From assembly GCA_963995505.1 (NCBI GenBank), contig OZ023186.1, forward strand, positions 9,803,570-9,867,569: a stretch of 64,000 bases of DNA, in the 5' to 3' direction. Both the position numbers and the translations under genes were made by a program. How positions within the stretch are numbered: position 1 is the first letter of the stretch; the number at the start of each line of letters is the position of its first letter. This document shows, piece after piece, positions 30,861 to 43,799 of the stretch. The notes beneath the pieces are model-generated. The model saw nothing but the letters and a program-made list of their open reading frames with translations. It was not told the DNA's origin and did not search any database. This DNA comes from Hypericum androsaemum (Eukaryota; Streptophyta; Magnoliopsida; Malpighiales; Hypericaceae).

Positions 30861-32944
30861 TGATGACGTGAGAAACACTCATTTTATCACCTCAGTTTAG
30901 GGTCATTTTGACCTGTTATTGTGTCTAAAGTCCTTTAGCCTTGAGTCTTTTTGTCCATTTATAGGTTTGTTGCCTTGGATGGACTCACTTGTTGTGTTGT
31001 ATGTCTTTTGGAGGTATTCTGAGAAGTTTGGGACCAACCGGAGCGGACATGGACAAGAGCTCGAGGTGAAAAGGCCAAAGCAAGGTCCCAAAAGCCACCA
31101 GATGGGGGAAAACCTTGAGGGGTGGCAGATTCGGGTGGCCAAAGTCCCTGAATGCCACCGGCCGGTGAATTTTCCCACCGGTCGGCGGGTTCGTCTAGCA
31201 GACAAAGGATGTTGCACTTAAAAAATTGATAACTTCTTGCTCCATAATTGGATTAAGTCATATGAGGTACCGTTGGAAAGCTAAGACAAAGATCTACATT
31301 TTACCCTTATGACCAGTCTAATTCGCAGCAGAAGATAGCCAAAATCATGCATCTTTGTTAGACCATGAACCAGAGCGGGCACCGGATGGCGCCAAATCTG
31401 CCGGGTGGCGTGCTTGAGCTAGTTTGCACCCGGAACAAGGTAAAAAATGATCATTTCGTCCTTGTACTCATCCTAACTCTTTAAGGTTTTGTTGGTGGGC
31501 TATAAATAGACCCTTTAGGTCCCCATTTCACTTTGTCCATACATTTGTGTGGCTAGGCCATTTAGATAGCCACAATTCCACTTCTCTCATTCTCTCTTAA
31601 GGAAGCAAGCTAGGGCATTAAAGGAGGAGAAAGAGCTTGGATGCTTGAAGACTTGGTTGAGCTCTTTTAAACTCTCTCTTTAATTTCATGTCACACTCTC
31701 TTTAATTTCATGCTTATGATACTAGTTTGCCTTAATTGATGTTGAGCTTGTGTTTATGGATGTGTGAGTAATTATGCGTGGGTTGGGTGCCCTTGGATAT
31801 ACCCAACGACCTAAGTCTCGAATGGGCTTTTGGGTGTAGCACGTATAGCGATTAAAGGGTGTAATGCATTGGTTAATGGACCTCTGTTGGAACCTAGGGG
31901 CGAGTAGCACTAGCAACGACCTAAAGTCCTTACCAATCAATTATAGCGTGACCCAAAATACTTAGCCATGAAGGGGAACATGGAAAAGTCTAACAGCTAG
32001 ATTATACATTACCTGATAGACTTAGCCCTGAAAATGGACTTTACCGTGAATGGTAGTGTGTAGTTGGCCCAAGGGTGGTGTATTAATGAGTAAGATTTAG
32101 TAGGCCAAGAGTGGTAGTCTCAACACCTAGTTGAGGTTGATAACTTAACAATATTGAGTGTGAGTGGCGTTCACGCTAGGACCCCTTAATACCTTCTTTA
32201 TGGTGTGAAGTACTTAGCCGTGAAGCGTCATGCCTTTATTCACCTAGACCCAACACGAGCGTAATAAGACTATGAGAGACTTAGTTAAGAGGGTTGTGTT
32301 CATGTAGTTGCCTTGTGTTGCAGACGAAAATGCACGATAGCAAGACACGATGGTGTTTAGGGGAAAACCCTGGTTTGTGTATTCAAAATCAATCCCTCAA
32401 AATAACATACTAGAGCTCTTTATATAGAGCTTCAAAAGTTCGTCCCTACTTCCTAATAAAACACCAACCCTAATTAGCTAGAGAGTCCAAAACAGGACTC
32501 TAACTTATTTGGAAATAAAATGAAACAGCGAGAGAGTTCTAAATAAGATTCTTAATTATTGAAAACAAAACTAAATAAGCTAAAATAGGAAAAAGCCACG
32601 TCATGCAGCTGCCTTCAAGCGAGGCAAGCGGTCGTGCTTGTCCAAAAACAAAATTGCAGCTTCATCTCCATCATTTTCTCCTTCCTTGAAAAGATTCGCC
32701 CTCGAATCGACAGCTTCATCTCCATCACCTTGCCCACTACTTTTATTCTTAGTTACCTAAGTTTGTTTCAATTAGATTAGGTATTTCCATATTTTCTATT
32801 TCTAATTGGACACCACACCATGTTATTACATATCGTCCTAAACTAACGAGTGAACTGAATAGGCTGCTCTAATCCCACTCCTCGTGGTTATACAAATTCC
32901 CCTATTCTCTTTATTACAACGGGTGTTGAAAAACACCCTCGTCA
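30861..32944 (+). repeat. Solo LTR with GCTAC target duplication
   Basis: Starts TGATGACGTGAGAAACACTC and ends CACCCTCGTCA. GCTAC lies on both sides (30856-30860, 32945-32949). It is related to the GP3 LTR (53118-54700): both have AAGAAACACTCATTTTAT-type starts and a shared central region with TACTTAGCCGTGAAGCGTCATGCC. It has a TATA box at 31501-31508. No internal region is present, so recombination between LTRs is the likely origin. A second element is nested in it at 32316. Confidence 0.85.
32316..32727 (-). mobile_element. Internally deleted gypsy element nested in the solo LTR
   Basis: Flanked by CCTTG (32311-32315, 32728-32732). It consists of a complete ~358-bp LTR (32316-32673), a 36-bp piece with a purine tract (AAGGAAGGAGAAAA on the minus strand), then only the first 18 bp of the other LTR. 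The LTR belongs to the family of the element at 18004-23587 (shared AAAACCCTGGT, TTATATAGAG, CATCTCCATCA). Confidence 0.83.
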
Positions 32945-32949
32945 GCTAC

Positions 32950-34266
32950 CGAGAAGGCGGATGAATCATAGCGGCATAACCTTTTTAGGACTCGCTGTTA
33001 TGTAGGGTAGGAGGTGTGTGATGTGATTATCGATGGAGGGAGCCATGGAATTTTATTAGCAGTCATACCGTGAAAAAGTTAGGTCTGCAGGTTACACCTC
33101 ATCATGCACCTTATTCAATAGGGTGGGCACAATCTGATGGAGGAATCAAGGTAATCTCTAGGTGCACAGTACCTATGATGTGCTTGAGATGGACGCTTGC
33201 AATATTTTGTTGGGAAGTCCATAGAAATTTGATAATAATGTTCTTGGTTAAGAGAAAACTTATGAAATCCAAAGGAATGGACAACAGCTCACCATTTTGC
33301 GTAGGAAGCCAGTATAAGTAAAGGCTAAGCCAAAGTCTAACTCTGATAAACATGTTCTGGTTTCATTGGCATCTTCAGTGAAAGAGTTCCAAAACTCCTT
33401 CAACAAGTTGTGATGGTGCCATATTCTAGTGATCAGGGATGCTAAGAAGGCTAGTAGCGAAGCTGAGGGGCAGATCCCTACTGTCATGGCTGAGTTGCTC
33501 AAGGATTTCCAAGAGGTTGTCCTTGACAAACATCCTAAAAGGTTGTCCTCCCGTGAGAAACATTCAGCACCAAATTGATTTGATTCCTGGTGCTACTTTA
33601 CCTAATTTACCACATTACAAGTTGAGACTAAAGGACAACCAGATTTTGAGGGAGCAAGTCCAAGACTTATTAGATAAAAGCTATATTCAGGAAAGTTTGA
33701 GTCTGTGCGGTGTTCCCGCACTTCTTGTGCCAAAGAATGAAAGCTTGTGGCGAATGTGCGTTGATAACTGAGCGATTAACAAGATTATTGTAGGATATAG
33801 ATAAAATATCCCGCAGTTGAATGAAATGTTGGACAACCTGAGCAGATCTACTATATTTTTCAAGGTGGACTTGAAGAGTAGCTATCATTAGATTCGTATC
33901 TGTCCCGCGGATGAGTGAAAAACTGTCTTCAAGATCAAAGATGGCTTGTACGAGTGGTTGGTAATGCCTTTCATACTCAGCAATGCTCCAAGTACTTTTT
34001 TGAGGCTCATGCAATAGGTAATGGATCTCTTCAAAGAAAAATTTGTCGGGGTGTATTTCGATGATATCCTAATTTATAGCAAGTCTGTGGAAGAGCACTT
34101 GGGATATCTGAGAGAGGTATTCCTTGCATTTCGCGAGAATAACCTTTATGCAAATCTGAAAAAGTGCATATACATGCAAGAAAAACTATTATTTCTTTAA
34201 TTTGTGGTTGGTAAGTATGGAGTTTAGGTGGAGTAAGCCAGGGCCCACAAGTGCTAGTCAAGTAAG
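32950..34266 (+). pseudogene. pol: Gypsy protease and RT remnant, 5' half
   Basis: Protease traces lie at 32990-33190 (VCDVIIDGGSHG-like in one frame, KKLGLQVTPHHAPYSIGWAQ in another). RT follows at 33540-34200 with [49 protein letters not shown] and the active site [16 protein letters not shown] near 34060. The chain reads FVVGKYGV and is cut at the GGAGT target site by the element at 34272. It continues at 45358. Many stops are present. Gag is absent upstream. Confidence 0.82.
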
Positions 34267-34271
34267 GAGTT

Positions 34272-35150
34272 GTAATATCCAACTATGAGAATTAAACTTA
34301 GTTGGATTTAATCAATAATGCTAAGTCATTTGGTAAGATAAGATAATTTTGTTCAAAAAAATATAGTAGGAATTACGTTTTAGACATGAAATTAAAAAAA
34401 ATGCAGATTTCGATATTTGGACGCCGGTAGAGATATCTCATCTTATACGAGTGCTACGAATATAAATTAGGAGCATGAGGTGGATGAATTTCCAATAAGC
34501 TCACTAATAGTTTGATAAGGTAAGAAGATATATATGAAAGCTAAAAAGAAGAACAAGAAAGAAAGCAAAAAATCAAAGTGCCACTAAGTAAAAGCTAAAA
34601 CGAAGTAGGACTATAAAATAAAAGGCCAGTCACTCCACTGCAACTAAAGTAGGACTATAAAATATTTAATTAACAAAGTAAGATAAGGATGGATTGAACA
34701 TGAAAACGCGGCTGTACAATAGAAGTGCCACTAAATAAAAGTTAAAACAGTAGATGTGAGGCAGTGAAAAGGTTATAGCTAGGTTGATGGGCTAAGGTTG
34801 CTCCTCTTCAGTTACCACCGAACCCGTAGACAACAAGAAAGAAAAATATCAAAGCAAGGTTGGAAAAGTAAACTAAGGAAAAGAAGGAGAACAACCGAGG
34901 AAGATAAAAGGGGAAGAGAGAAGGAAAATTAAGCTAGGTAAGCTATCTTTAGTATGTGTAAGTATTGCTATTTATTTGCAAGTAACAATACGTGAGGGTA
35001 AGATGAATTTCATGAGTAATTAGTTCAATTAACTTGCAACTATGGATATCGACAATAAAAAATGGAAATTAGCAGGTTCAAGTGTAAAACTATTTGAAAG
35101 AAAAATAAGATTGGAAACTTATAAAGTAGACCGAGAGTTTGAAGGGTATT
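34272..35150 (+). repeat. First LTR, left segment
   Basis: Starts TGTAATATCCAAC. It is AT-rich, with no partner in the truncated second LTR. Assignment rests on the target duplication and on continuity across GP2. Confidence 0.6.
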
Positions 35151-36644
35151 TGATGTACGGAAAATTGCAAACAATTGAGTTCACAATCAAATAGTATAGT
35201 GATAAGTAAGCTTCTTAGAACTAAATCAAGGCAAATAATTATGTGAAGCGGGAAAATTAAAGTTTATAAGGTTGTGAAAGGTTGCAAGTAAACGAACGAG
35301 ATTAGAAACGCAAGTAAAGACGAGTTATAAATCAATGGAGATAAACGAGCACGATACCCTTATGGACTACCCATCTATGTCGAGACTATAGTTTTTATGA
35401 AGTTCTAACTAGTACCAGGAGTGTTCTAATGCATCTCCCTAATGCTTCCGCTCATTAGGATGACAAAACTAAGCTAGAGTAGTTCATGATTACTAACCAA
35501 CGCTTCCACTCATTAACTAGACCAAGAACTAAGATAAACTCAATTAGGAAGCTAATTCCTAGCGGGTTATCTCTTAGTATCAAGATTCCTCATTAATACC
35601 TTAAGACATGTCAATTGACTCTTCCGTTGATTCTAATGTCTTCCGGTCCATTATTATCAACTAAACATCATAATCTAAGTGATCAAGTTAGATTAGGCAT
35701 TAAGATCATCAATTGACAACTACTACGAAAGATAATCAAACCATAGCTAACATAGACGAGTAATCACATAATTAGGGCATCGCACTCACAAGAGAACTAC
35801 TCGCTAAGCATGTTAACAAAGCACAATAGATTAACGAAGAACATGATATCAATTAACATAAAGGTAGAGATAGAGAAAGCTTAGTCTAGATGATCAAGCC
35901 TTGCCAATCCTTTCCCCGTAGCTAACTGAGATCGTGGCTTTATTAAGCTCCAAAGGCTGTCTCAATATTGCAGTAGTAACGTCCCCCTTAACCTAAGAAA
36001 CTAAGGCTTATATATAGCCAAAAGTCTAACTAGAAATTAGGAAAACCTAGAGGAGGTTAAGCTAAATTGGAAGTCTTGCTGGCCAAGTAATAAAATAATA
36101 TAACTTAAGTCCTAACGCCGAAACAGGAGGCCAAAAGTCGAATATGACTGAAACAAATCGAGTTCCCATCTTAAAAAGGAAGTCCGGAAAATCTGTCGTT
36201 GAGGAGTTGGCACCCACCAATGGAACTTTCTGTAACGGACTTGACGCCCGCCAAGTATTTGGCGCTCGCCAGGTCGCTGATTAGCTTCATCGCATCTTTG
36301 TATTTTGCATTTTTGGCCCTCCTCCACTTCGAATTTGGCTTCGACTATAAAAGCAAAAATGTAGATCTCTCTTCAAGCTTTCCAATGGTATCTACATTTG
36401 ATGCATTCGGAAAGTCGAGCGGAAAGTTATGGCTTTTTCAATATGGTCTCTCGAAATTACCTTTCCAACGGCCTTGATTGAGCTCCATTTTCCTACAAAA
36501 TGTGACAATGGGTAGAAATCAATTCCATGACACAAATATACTAAAACATTCATAACACTTGATACGACATGATGAAAATAACTTAAATCATGACTAAACA
36601 TGCACGAAACATATGACAAACCATGAGCATTTACACACTTATCA
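35151..36644 (-). repeat. 3' LTR of GP2
   Basis: 1494 bp, TGATAAGTGTGTAAATGCTC to CGTACATCA on the minus strand. A TATA-like GGCTATATATAAGCC lies near 36006-36020. Confidence 0.9.
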
Positions 36645-38423
36645 CACCCCCACACTTATTTCCTTGCTTGTCCTCAAGTAAGGCGCATCAGACACACACC
36701 CAAATTTCAAACTCTTATTAAAAGACCACCCCACGACCGAGTAGTGTACTTACCTTGACACAAGGAGTAAGAACGTGTAGACACTGCATCCTTGATAGTT
36801 TAACCCAGTTTTCACAATAAGTAGATTACACTAGAGAGTTGACCACTCAGAGGTTCAAAAATTTAAGCTCATATATATGAGTAGTCAACTACCTATCACT
36901 CGCGTACACGTCTGGGATCTCAAAGTTTCATACATCTCACTCAGTGGTACCTCGATAAATATGGGGCTCATGATCAAGGGGACTTTTCATTGGGTTGTAA
37001 TAGGGTTAGGGTCAGTTGAGGATAATATATGTGGGAAGTAGCTAAACCACCCGGTCGATGAGCTCACAAAAATTTTCTAGCTCTCGTCTATTCTAAACAT
37101 CTCACACTATATCTAATATGCACTCATCCCAATATTACACCCACTTATTTTCCAACCACTTTTCCAACTTTCCACACTTGTTCCTCTTCCAACTTTTCTT
37201 TTCCTTTCCTTAATTTTTTTCTTCATATTTTCCACTTTTTTCTTCTTTTTCTTTTCACAACTTTCATCATCCACATCCATACATCATAGCAAACATCTAA
37301 GGCAGCTGGTCTCGGCTTCTTTGTTGGCCTCAATTCTACCCATTTCTCCTATTATTTATTCCCGATCTTATTCTACCAAATGAACCCTTACAATTATACC
37401 CCATAGATAAAGACCTAATGCATCCTCGGACCAAAGTGATCAAAGGTAGTTGAGATTGTGGATATAGGGCTTACATATTGGCTTACATATAATATTTCGA
37501 AGAAAAAAGCTTAAGCTCAACGGGTTTAAATAAGGGATATACAGGGTTTACAGCTCTAAGGCTCTAGGCTCAAAATCAAAGATGGCCCCCGTCCTCTCAT
37601 ATACACCCACACCACCAAAATGGTACCAAGTGATGGCATGAAACCCGATGACCGGAGCAATGTAGGCACCTCATGCTATGCGAAGATGGTTGTCTCCTTC
37701 TTCGGCTCTAAAATATCACAAGGTCACTCATCAATGCCGCTAGTATAATCTACCAAGTGCAACCACTAACTTAAACAACCAAGGGTGTTGTTCCTACACG
37801 TTTTTACTCATCGTGTTCAAACTTGATTCCTAACAAGGTATGGGATTTAACTTCTAACAAAAGTTCAAAATTTGAGGGGGGAGATTCATCATCTGCTTTT
37901 GACACCACTTCATTCACATACACAAACAAACACACTCCTAAAGGCAGATCTAGACTCGATCACATATGCCAAACCAAAATGAAAATGCACGTTGACCCCC
38001 CCCCCCCCCCCCCCCCCCCTCACACACACACACACTTATTGAACACATTATCCTTAATGTAGGGGCAAGACACAAGCAAACGTCACAGCATAGCAACAAA
38101 GGCCGCAAGGACATAACATACACTACAATAATAGACAACAAGAAAGGGAAAGGATTGGTACTGCCCTGGCAATCGTCAGTGGGAGGCGGTGGGGAAGGTT
38201 GGTGGTGTTTCGCTCTAACTGCCTTTTCGCGTAACTAAGTTTGTGTATGGACTGGCGAATTCTGCTGCAGCTCAATTTTTCTCTTTTTGAAACCTCCTGC
38301 AAAGGCCAGTAAAATACTAAATGAACATAACAATACTGAAACAAACACAAAATATACTAAAAAATTAAATACTAAACGTGCTAATTTAGAGTCGTTAGCT
38401 TGACTGTGTTACTCCCTTTGGCA
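36645..38423 (-). other. Noncoding 3' internal region of GP2 with PPT
   Basis: The PPT AAGTGTGGGGGTG abuts the 3' LTR. It carries the same ordered blocks as GP1 1791-3535, including a purine-rich tract (about 37190-37260, seen as CT-rich on the plus strand). A simple-sequence expansion lies at 37996-38036. Confidence 0.7.
37996..38036 (+). repeat. Poly-C (24) plus CA microsatellite
   Basis: C24 at 37996-38019 followed by T and (CA)n. The matching place in GP1 (near 2140) is only GTGTGGGGGGG, so both tracts expanded in GP2. Confidence 0.85.
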
Positions 38424-39274
38424 CTACGGTAGACGAAGGTGCTTATCGGTTACTTGAAACTCTATTTCATTTGGGCCTATGCGGAGAAGTAGCTTGCCAT
38501 TGTGAACATCCACCATTGCATGACAAGAGTTGAGGAATGGACGTCCCAGAATCAGTGGGTAACTTTCATTAGTAGCATAGTCCAGCACCACAAAGCCTAC
38601 GGGTATGAGGGACTTTTCGACTTTGATTATCACATCCTCGACGATTCCATGTGGCCTTATTGATCGGCTAGTTGAAGGTACATCTCCGTTGGCTTGAGGC
38701 CTCCAAGTCTAAGTTTCCTAAAAATAGATAGAGGCATGAGGTTAACATTGGCACCCAAATCACATAAGCAATGCAGAAATTGAATACCATCAATATTACA
38801 AGGAATAGTAAAACTCCCTGGATCTTTTAGTTTTGGTGGTATGCCATTTTCTACCAAAGGGGTCGTCTTGCCATTATTCTGCCTCTTCTTCCTCGAGATT
38901 ATTTTCTTCAGAATCTCAGCATATTGTGGCATTTTATCTAATATCTCCATGAAAGAGACATGGCTTTGAATTTCTTCCATTGTCTCTATGAATTCAAGTG
39001 CCTTCTCATTGATCATTGCTTCCTTCTTGATTTGTGGAGGAACATAAGAATCCTCTTTTTCACTGATATAGGCTGGTGGCTCCTTCTTTTCAGTAACTAC
39101 CTCATCCTCTATGGCTGGCTTGATCGGTTTGGCACATTCTTTTGAAGTGAATTTGTTCTCGAGTGATGGCTTTCTCCGGAGTCTTTGAGGGAATGGAGGT
39201 GGAGGGACATAAGGTGGTGGAGGAATATATGGTTCATCATCCTCGTCCATACTCCTCACTGTGATGGCCATCAT
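38424..39274 (-). pseudogene. pro: Aspartic protease (GP2)
   Basis: The proline-rich linker (IPPPPYVPPPPFPQRLRRK) is followed by FTIPCNIDGIQFLHCLCDLG, then AN, with the family-type D-L-G-A active site intact. The reading is broken after LQLADQ near 38657. It resumes at 38633 with VDFVVLDYATNESYPLILGR and ends VTDKHLRLP. It lies downstream of gag on the same strand and nothing coding follows before the 3' region. Confidence 0.82.
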
Positions 39275-39450
39275 TTGTCCTCACGGGTTCAACTCCATGT
39301 TGCTGGGTAGAGCCCCTATTTCCCTTTGAGTGTTTGCTGCAGCCAAATTTCCGAGTTTGATCTCCATCTTTTTGAGTTGCGTTGCTTGCCCCTTCAGGTA
39401 TGTCTCAAACTCTTGTTGACGCGCCTCACAATGATCCATCCACTGTACAG

Positions 39451-40602
39451 TTATATTTTATTGTTGGATGGATTGCTGGACCACCCCCACCAATTGGTCA
39501 ATCTTATCACCCATTTCCTTGACTTGCTCGCCCAAATATGGCTTTCTGGGTTCTTGATGGGAACCAGTGTTGTTTGCCGCTGGCCAAATCGATAGAAATT
39601 TGGCTGAGCATTCAGTTGCCTAGAGTAGCCTAGTTCTGGTGGTTGTCTATCAGCAATTTCCTGAAGTTCTTCCATCATTGGGCAGTCATTAGTATGATGT
39701 GATTCTTTGCAGAGCTCACAGATAGTTTGCAATGCAGCAGCCTTTTCCTTGCCCTTGGTCAACTCTTCAAGACTTTTGGTAAGTGCCTCAACTTTAGCTT
39801 CAAGTCTCATGTTGCCATCCACATCAAGTACCCCTCGAGTTGCTTCCTTACGGGGCTGCCGTTTGTGTTCCTTTGGCCACATACCATTGACTTCAGCCAT
39901 TTTCTCCATTAAGCGAGCAGCTTCATCAGCAGTCTCATCAGCAGTCTTCCTCAAGAACACCCCTTGGGAGATGGGCCATCTAACCCGTTGTAGAAGATTT
40001 TCATGAGGTTGTCAAGGGAAGGCACTTTAGAGATCCGTGAACCGTTCCCAGGCTTCATAGATGCTCTCCCCATCTCCTTGGATAAACATGTTGATTGCTT
40101 GCAAGAGTTTGGCTGACTTGGCCATAGAAAAGAACTTCCGGAGGAAAGCATGGGCCAGATCATTCCAACTCTGAATCGTCTCTCCTTTCAACTTGTTGTA
40201 CCAAACACGAGCTTGATCTTTCAAAGAAAAGTGAAAGAGTCGCAGCTTCAAGACATCATCATTGAGATTGTGGAACTTCATAATGTTGCAGATATCTTCA
40301 AAGCGAGAAAGATGGTCTCGAGGGTCTTCGCTTAGCAAGTCGCTAAATTGGACCGAGTTTTGCAATATTTCGATGATGGATCCTGAAATCTGAAAAGAGG
40401 TGGAACCTACAAGTGGTTGTTGTCAACCATTAGGATTCCCATTCCATGTAGGCACAGATGATTCCAGTAGCGTCCTTCTTCGCGGAGCGCCCCCTATAGC
40501 TTGGAGTACTCTGTCTTCCTGATTGTGTGCCATTGATCTCGCTTGGTCCCTCTTTTCACGCCTAATGACCCTTTCAAGTACTCCGATGTCAACCTCAAGC
40601 AT
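39451..40602 (-). pseudogene. gag: Gag (GP2)
   Basis: The likely start is the ATG at 40602 (MLEVDIGVLERVIRREKRDQ). The capsid core follows: DPRDHLSRFEDICNIMKFHN, LRLFHFSLKDQARVWYNKLK and ESIYEAWERFTDL. Two small deletions relative to GP1 (near 40030 and 39970) shift the frame. A knuckle CELCKESHHTNDC lies near 39715. One stop occurs near 40421. The capsid and knuckle regions align throughout with GP1 gag. Confidence 0.82.
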
Positions 40603-40761
40603 AGTATTTGTGTAAAGGTCTAATCCTTTGCTTTAGGTTCTTGGCATGTACTAGAAAATTTTGAAAAAGAAAGCATACGAAATCAGCAAGGTTGCTACAC
40701 AAAACCAATTACTTTTGATTTTATGTCCTAAAATCTCAGTTCCGTGTTGACGGCGCTAATT

Positions 40762-42287
40762 TGATGTACGCAAAATTGCAAATAATTGAGCGCATATGCA
40801 AATAGTATAGTGGTAAGTAAGGTTCTTAGAACTGAGGGTTGAATACTAAATCAAGGCAAATAATTAGGTGAAGCGAGAAAATTAAAGTTTATAAGGTTGT
40901 GAAAGGTTGCAAGTAAACAAACGAGATTAGAAACGCAAGTAAAGACGAGTTATAAATCAATGGAGATAAACGAGCACGATACCCTTATGGACTACCCATC
41001 TTTGTCGAGACTATAGTTTTTATGAAGTTCTAACTAGTACCAGGAGTGTTCTAATGCATCTCCCTAATGCTTCCTCTCATTGGGATGACAAAACTAAGCT
41101 AGAGTAGTTCATGATTACTAACCAACGCTTCCACTCATTAACTAGACCAAGAACTAAGATAACCTCAATTACGAAGCTAACTCCTAGCGGGTTATCTCTT
41201 AGTATCAAGATTCCTCATAAATGCCTTAAGACATGCCAATTGACTCTTCCGTTGATTCTAATGCCTTCCGGTCCATTATTATCAACTAAACATCATAATC
41301 TAAGTGATCAAGTTAGATTAGGCATTAAGATCATCAATTGACAACTACTACGAAAGATAATCAAACCATAGCTAACATAGATGAGTAATCACATAATTAG
41401 AGCATCGCACTCAGAAGAGAACTACTCGCTAAGCATGTTAACAAAGCACAATAGATTAACGAAGAACATGATAGCAATTAACATAAAGGTAGAGATAGAG
41501 AAAGCTTAGTCGTAATGATCAAGCCTTGCCAATCCTTTCCCCATAGTTAACTGAGATCGTGGCTTTATTAAGCTCCAAAGGCTGTCTCAATATTGCTGTA
41601 GTAACGTCCCCCTTAACCTAAGAAACTAAGGCTTATATATAGCCATAAGTCTAACTAGAAATTAGGAAAACCTAAAGAAGGTTAAGCTAAATTGGAAATC
41701 ATGCTGGCCAAGTAATAAAATACTATAACTTAAGTCATAACGCCGAAACAGGAGGCCAAAAGTCGAATATGACTGAAACAAATCGAGTTCCCATCTTAAA
41801 AAGGAAGTCCGAAAAATCTGCCGTTGAGGACCTGGCGCCCGCCAATGGAGTTGGCACCTGCCAATGGAACTTTCTGTAACGGACTTGGCCCCCGCCAAGT
41901 ATTTGGCGCTCGCCAGGTCGCTGATCAGCTTCATCGTATCTTCGTATTTTGCATTGTTGTCCCTCTTCCACTTCGAATTTGGCTTCAACTATAAAATAAA
42001 AAATGTAGTTCTCACTTCAAGCTTTCCAACGGTAACTTATTTGATGCATTCGGACACTTGAACGGAAAGTTATGGCTTTTGCAATATGGTCTCTTGAAAT
42101 CACCCTTCCGACGGCCTTCATTGAGCTCCATTTTCCTACAAAATGTGACAATGGGTAGAAATCTATTCCATGACACAAATATACTAAAACAATCATAAGA
42201 TTTGATACGACATGATGAAAATAACTTAAATCATGACTAAACACGCACGAAACATATGACAAACCATGAGCATTTACACACTTATCA
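40762..42287 (-). repeat. 5' LTR of GP2
   Basis: 1526 bp. It differs from the 3' LTR mainly by an extra ~24-bp tandem unit near 41830-41870 (GGCGCCCGCCAATGGAGTT repeat). A weak tRNA-Asp-like primer site (TAGCGCCGTCAACACGG, minus strand) follows at about 40743-40759. Confidence 0.9.
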
Positions 42288-42292
42288 GTATT

Positions 42293-43795
42293 TAATTTAT
42301 ACGGAGAAAAATATTAATATAGATAGATTGAGAAGTATGATGAAATGGTATATGATTAATGATATTGGAAGAACTACTATTTGCTTGTGATGTATGTACC
42401 AGGAAAATTAAGAAACCGTTATTAGTTAAATAAAAATCAGATTAAGTTCAAGCTATTTTTAGTCAATAACAGTGAAGTTTGGAAAGGTAGATAATTTTTA
42501 CGGAAATCGTGAGGTTGGGAAGATAGAATTTTTGGTTACTAATTGTCGTTGAAAAAATATATATTGGTTTAGTTAATTTTGAAGAGCAATATTTTAACGT
42601 TAGAGGTTTTGAAAATCGTATTTTCAAAACTATTGGAATTCATACATCTTGAAAATGTGGATTCCAAATGGAAAAACTATGGGAAACGCACACAATCTGT
42701 TCAGATGGCTTCGAGCTGAAATCGGTAAACAAATAATATGTGACTCGTGCTTTCTTTGGTGTACTTTATTAATTGTCATGATACGAATATGATATGTGCA
42801 GAATTGTGCATTTCGTTATCTGAATATGACTATATGAATGTGTACATTGTGATTTATAAATGTTTGGTTAATTTGGCCCCGAAGGAGCACTGGAAATATT
42901 TGATCTGTGATATGGATGGCTCTATTTGTGATATGGATGACTAGTAGGTAGGCAGATCTACCCGTGACTAACCGAGGATGTTGGCATATGTGCACATATA
43001 CTAAGGATACAATAAATTCTGATATAATATGTTGGTCCAGCGGGGTTGATTTATGATGGCACCTTTGAGATATGGTATCCTTATGTCGGTGTGGGAGTAA
43101 CACAATCTAGATCTGCCGAACATTTTTCCAATTCTGTGATACGATTTTGAAATATGTGTTCATGTATCAAATTGCGTGATAGAATGAGATGTTGCGTAGT
43201 TTGCTCATGTTCCTGTGCCTTTGTGATTATATGCTATATTTGGTCATTTGGTAAGTATGGCCTTTAATTAATGTATTTTTCATGTATGATTCATTTGCAT
43301 GGTTAGCTATATGCATGTATTAGGTATGTTTGTGCATCAAGTAGCTAAATAAATTACGATGATATCTTATTTGTTTACGGAGTGTTCCAAAACACTCACC
43401 TCTTCTCACTAGTTTTGCAGGAAATCGTATGCGAGTTGTATTGGTGTGAAGATCTATTTTGATCATACCTAGTCCACTTTATTATTTGGGACTGGTTTAA
43501 AAGTCTCTGGTTTGTATTTTGCTCTTTGATCTAGAAACTCCGTAGTCATATGATTTATTTTGATCTTGAGAATGTGTAATCATTAAGAATTTTTTAATTT
43601 TGTTAATAAGGCAAAGCTTGAGTTATATTTTTTGTAAATTCCTCATTTGAAATTCAAGATTTGTAACGGTGAATATTAGGCGATAAAGGTTATGATTCAT
43701 AAATTTGAATACGTTTGAGATTTGCTAGATTTTTTGTGTGATTAAAGGAGTCGATGTCTAGCACTGGTCACTGACTACAGATTCGGGTCGTGACA
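42293..43795 (+). repeat. First LTR of the host element, right segment
   Basis: Resumes after GP2. From about 42432 it matches 44027-45354 nearly base for base, and it ends TTCGGGTCGTGACA. Confidence 0.75.
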
Positions 43796-43799
43796 GACT

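Larger units (their letters stand above)
35151..42287 (-). mobile_element. GP2: complete gag-protease-only LTR retrotransposon
   Basis: Perfect GTATT duplication (35146-35150, 42288-42292). LTRs lie at 40762-42287 (5') and 35151-36644 (3') and look about 97% identical by eye, so the insertion is fairly recent. Internal 36645-40761 contains gag and protease but no RT, RNase H, integrase or env-like ORF. The same structure in GP1 supports a propagating non-autonomous family that borrows polymerase and integrase in trans. Confidence 0.92.
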
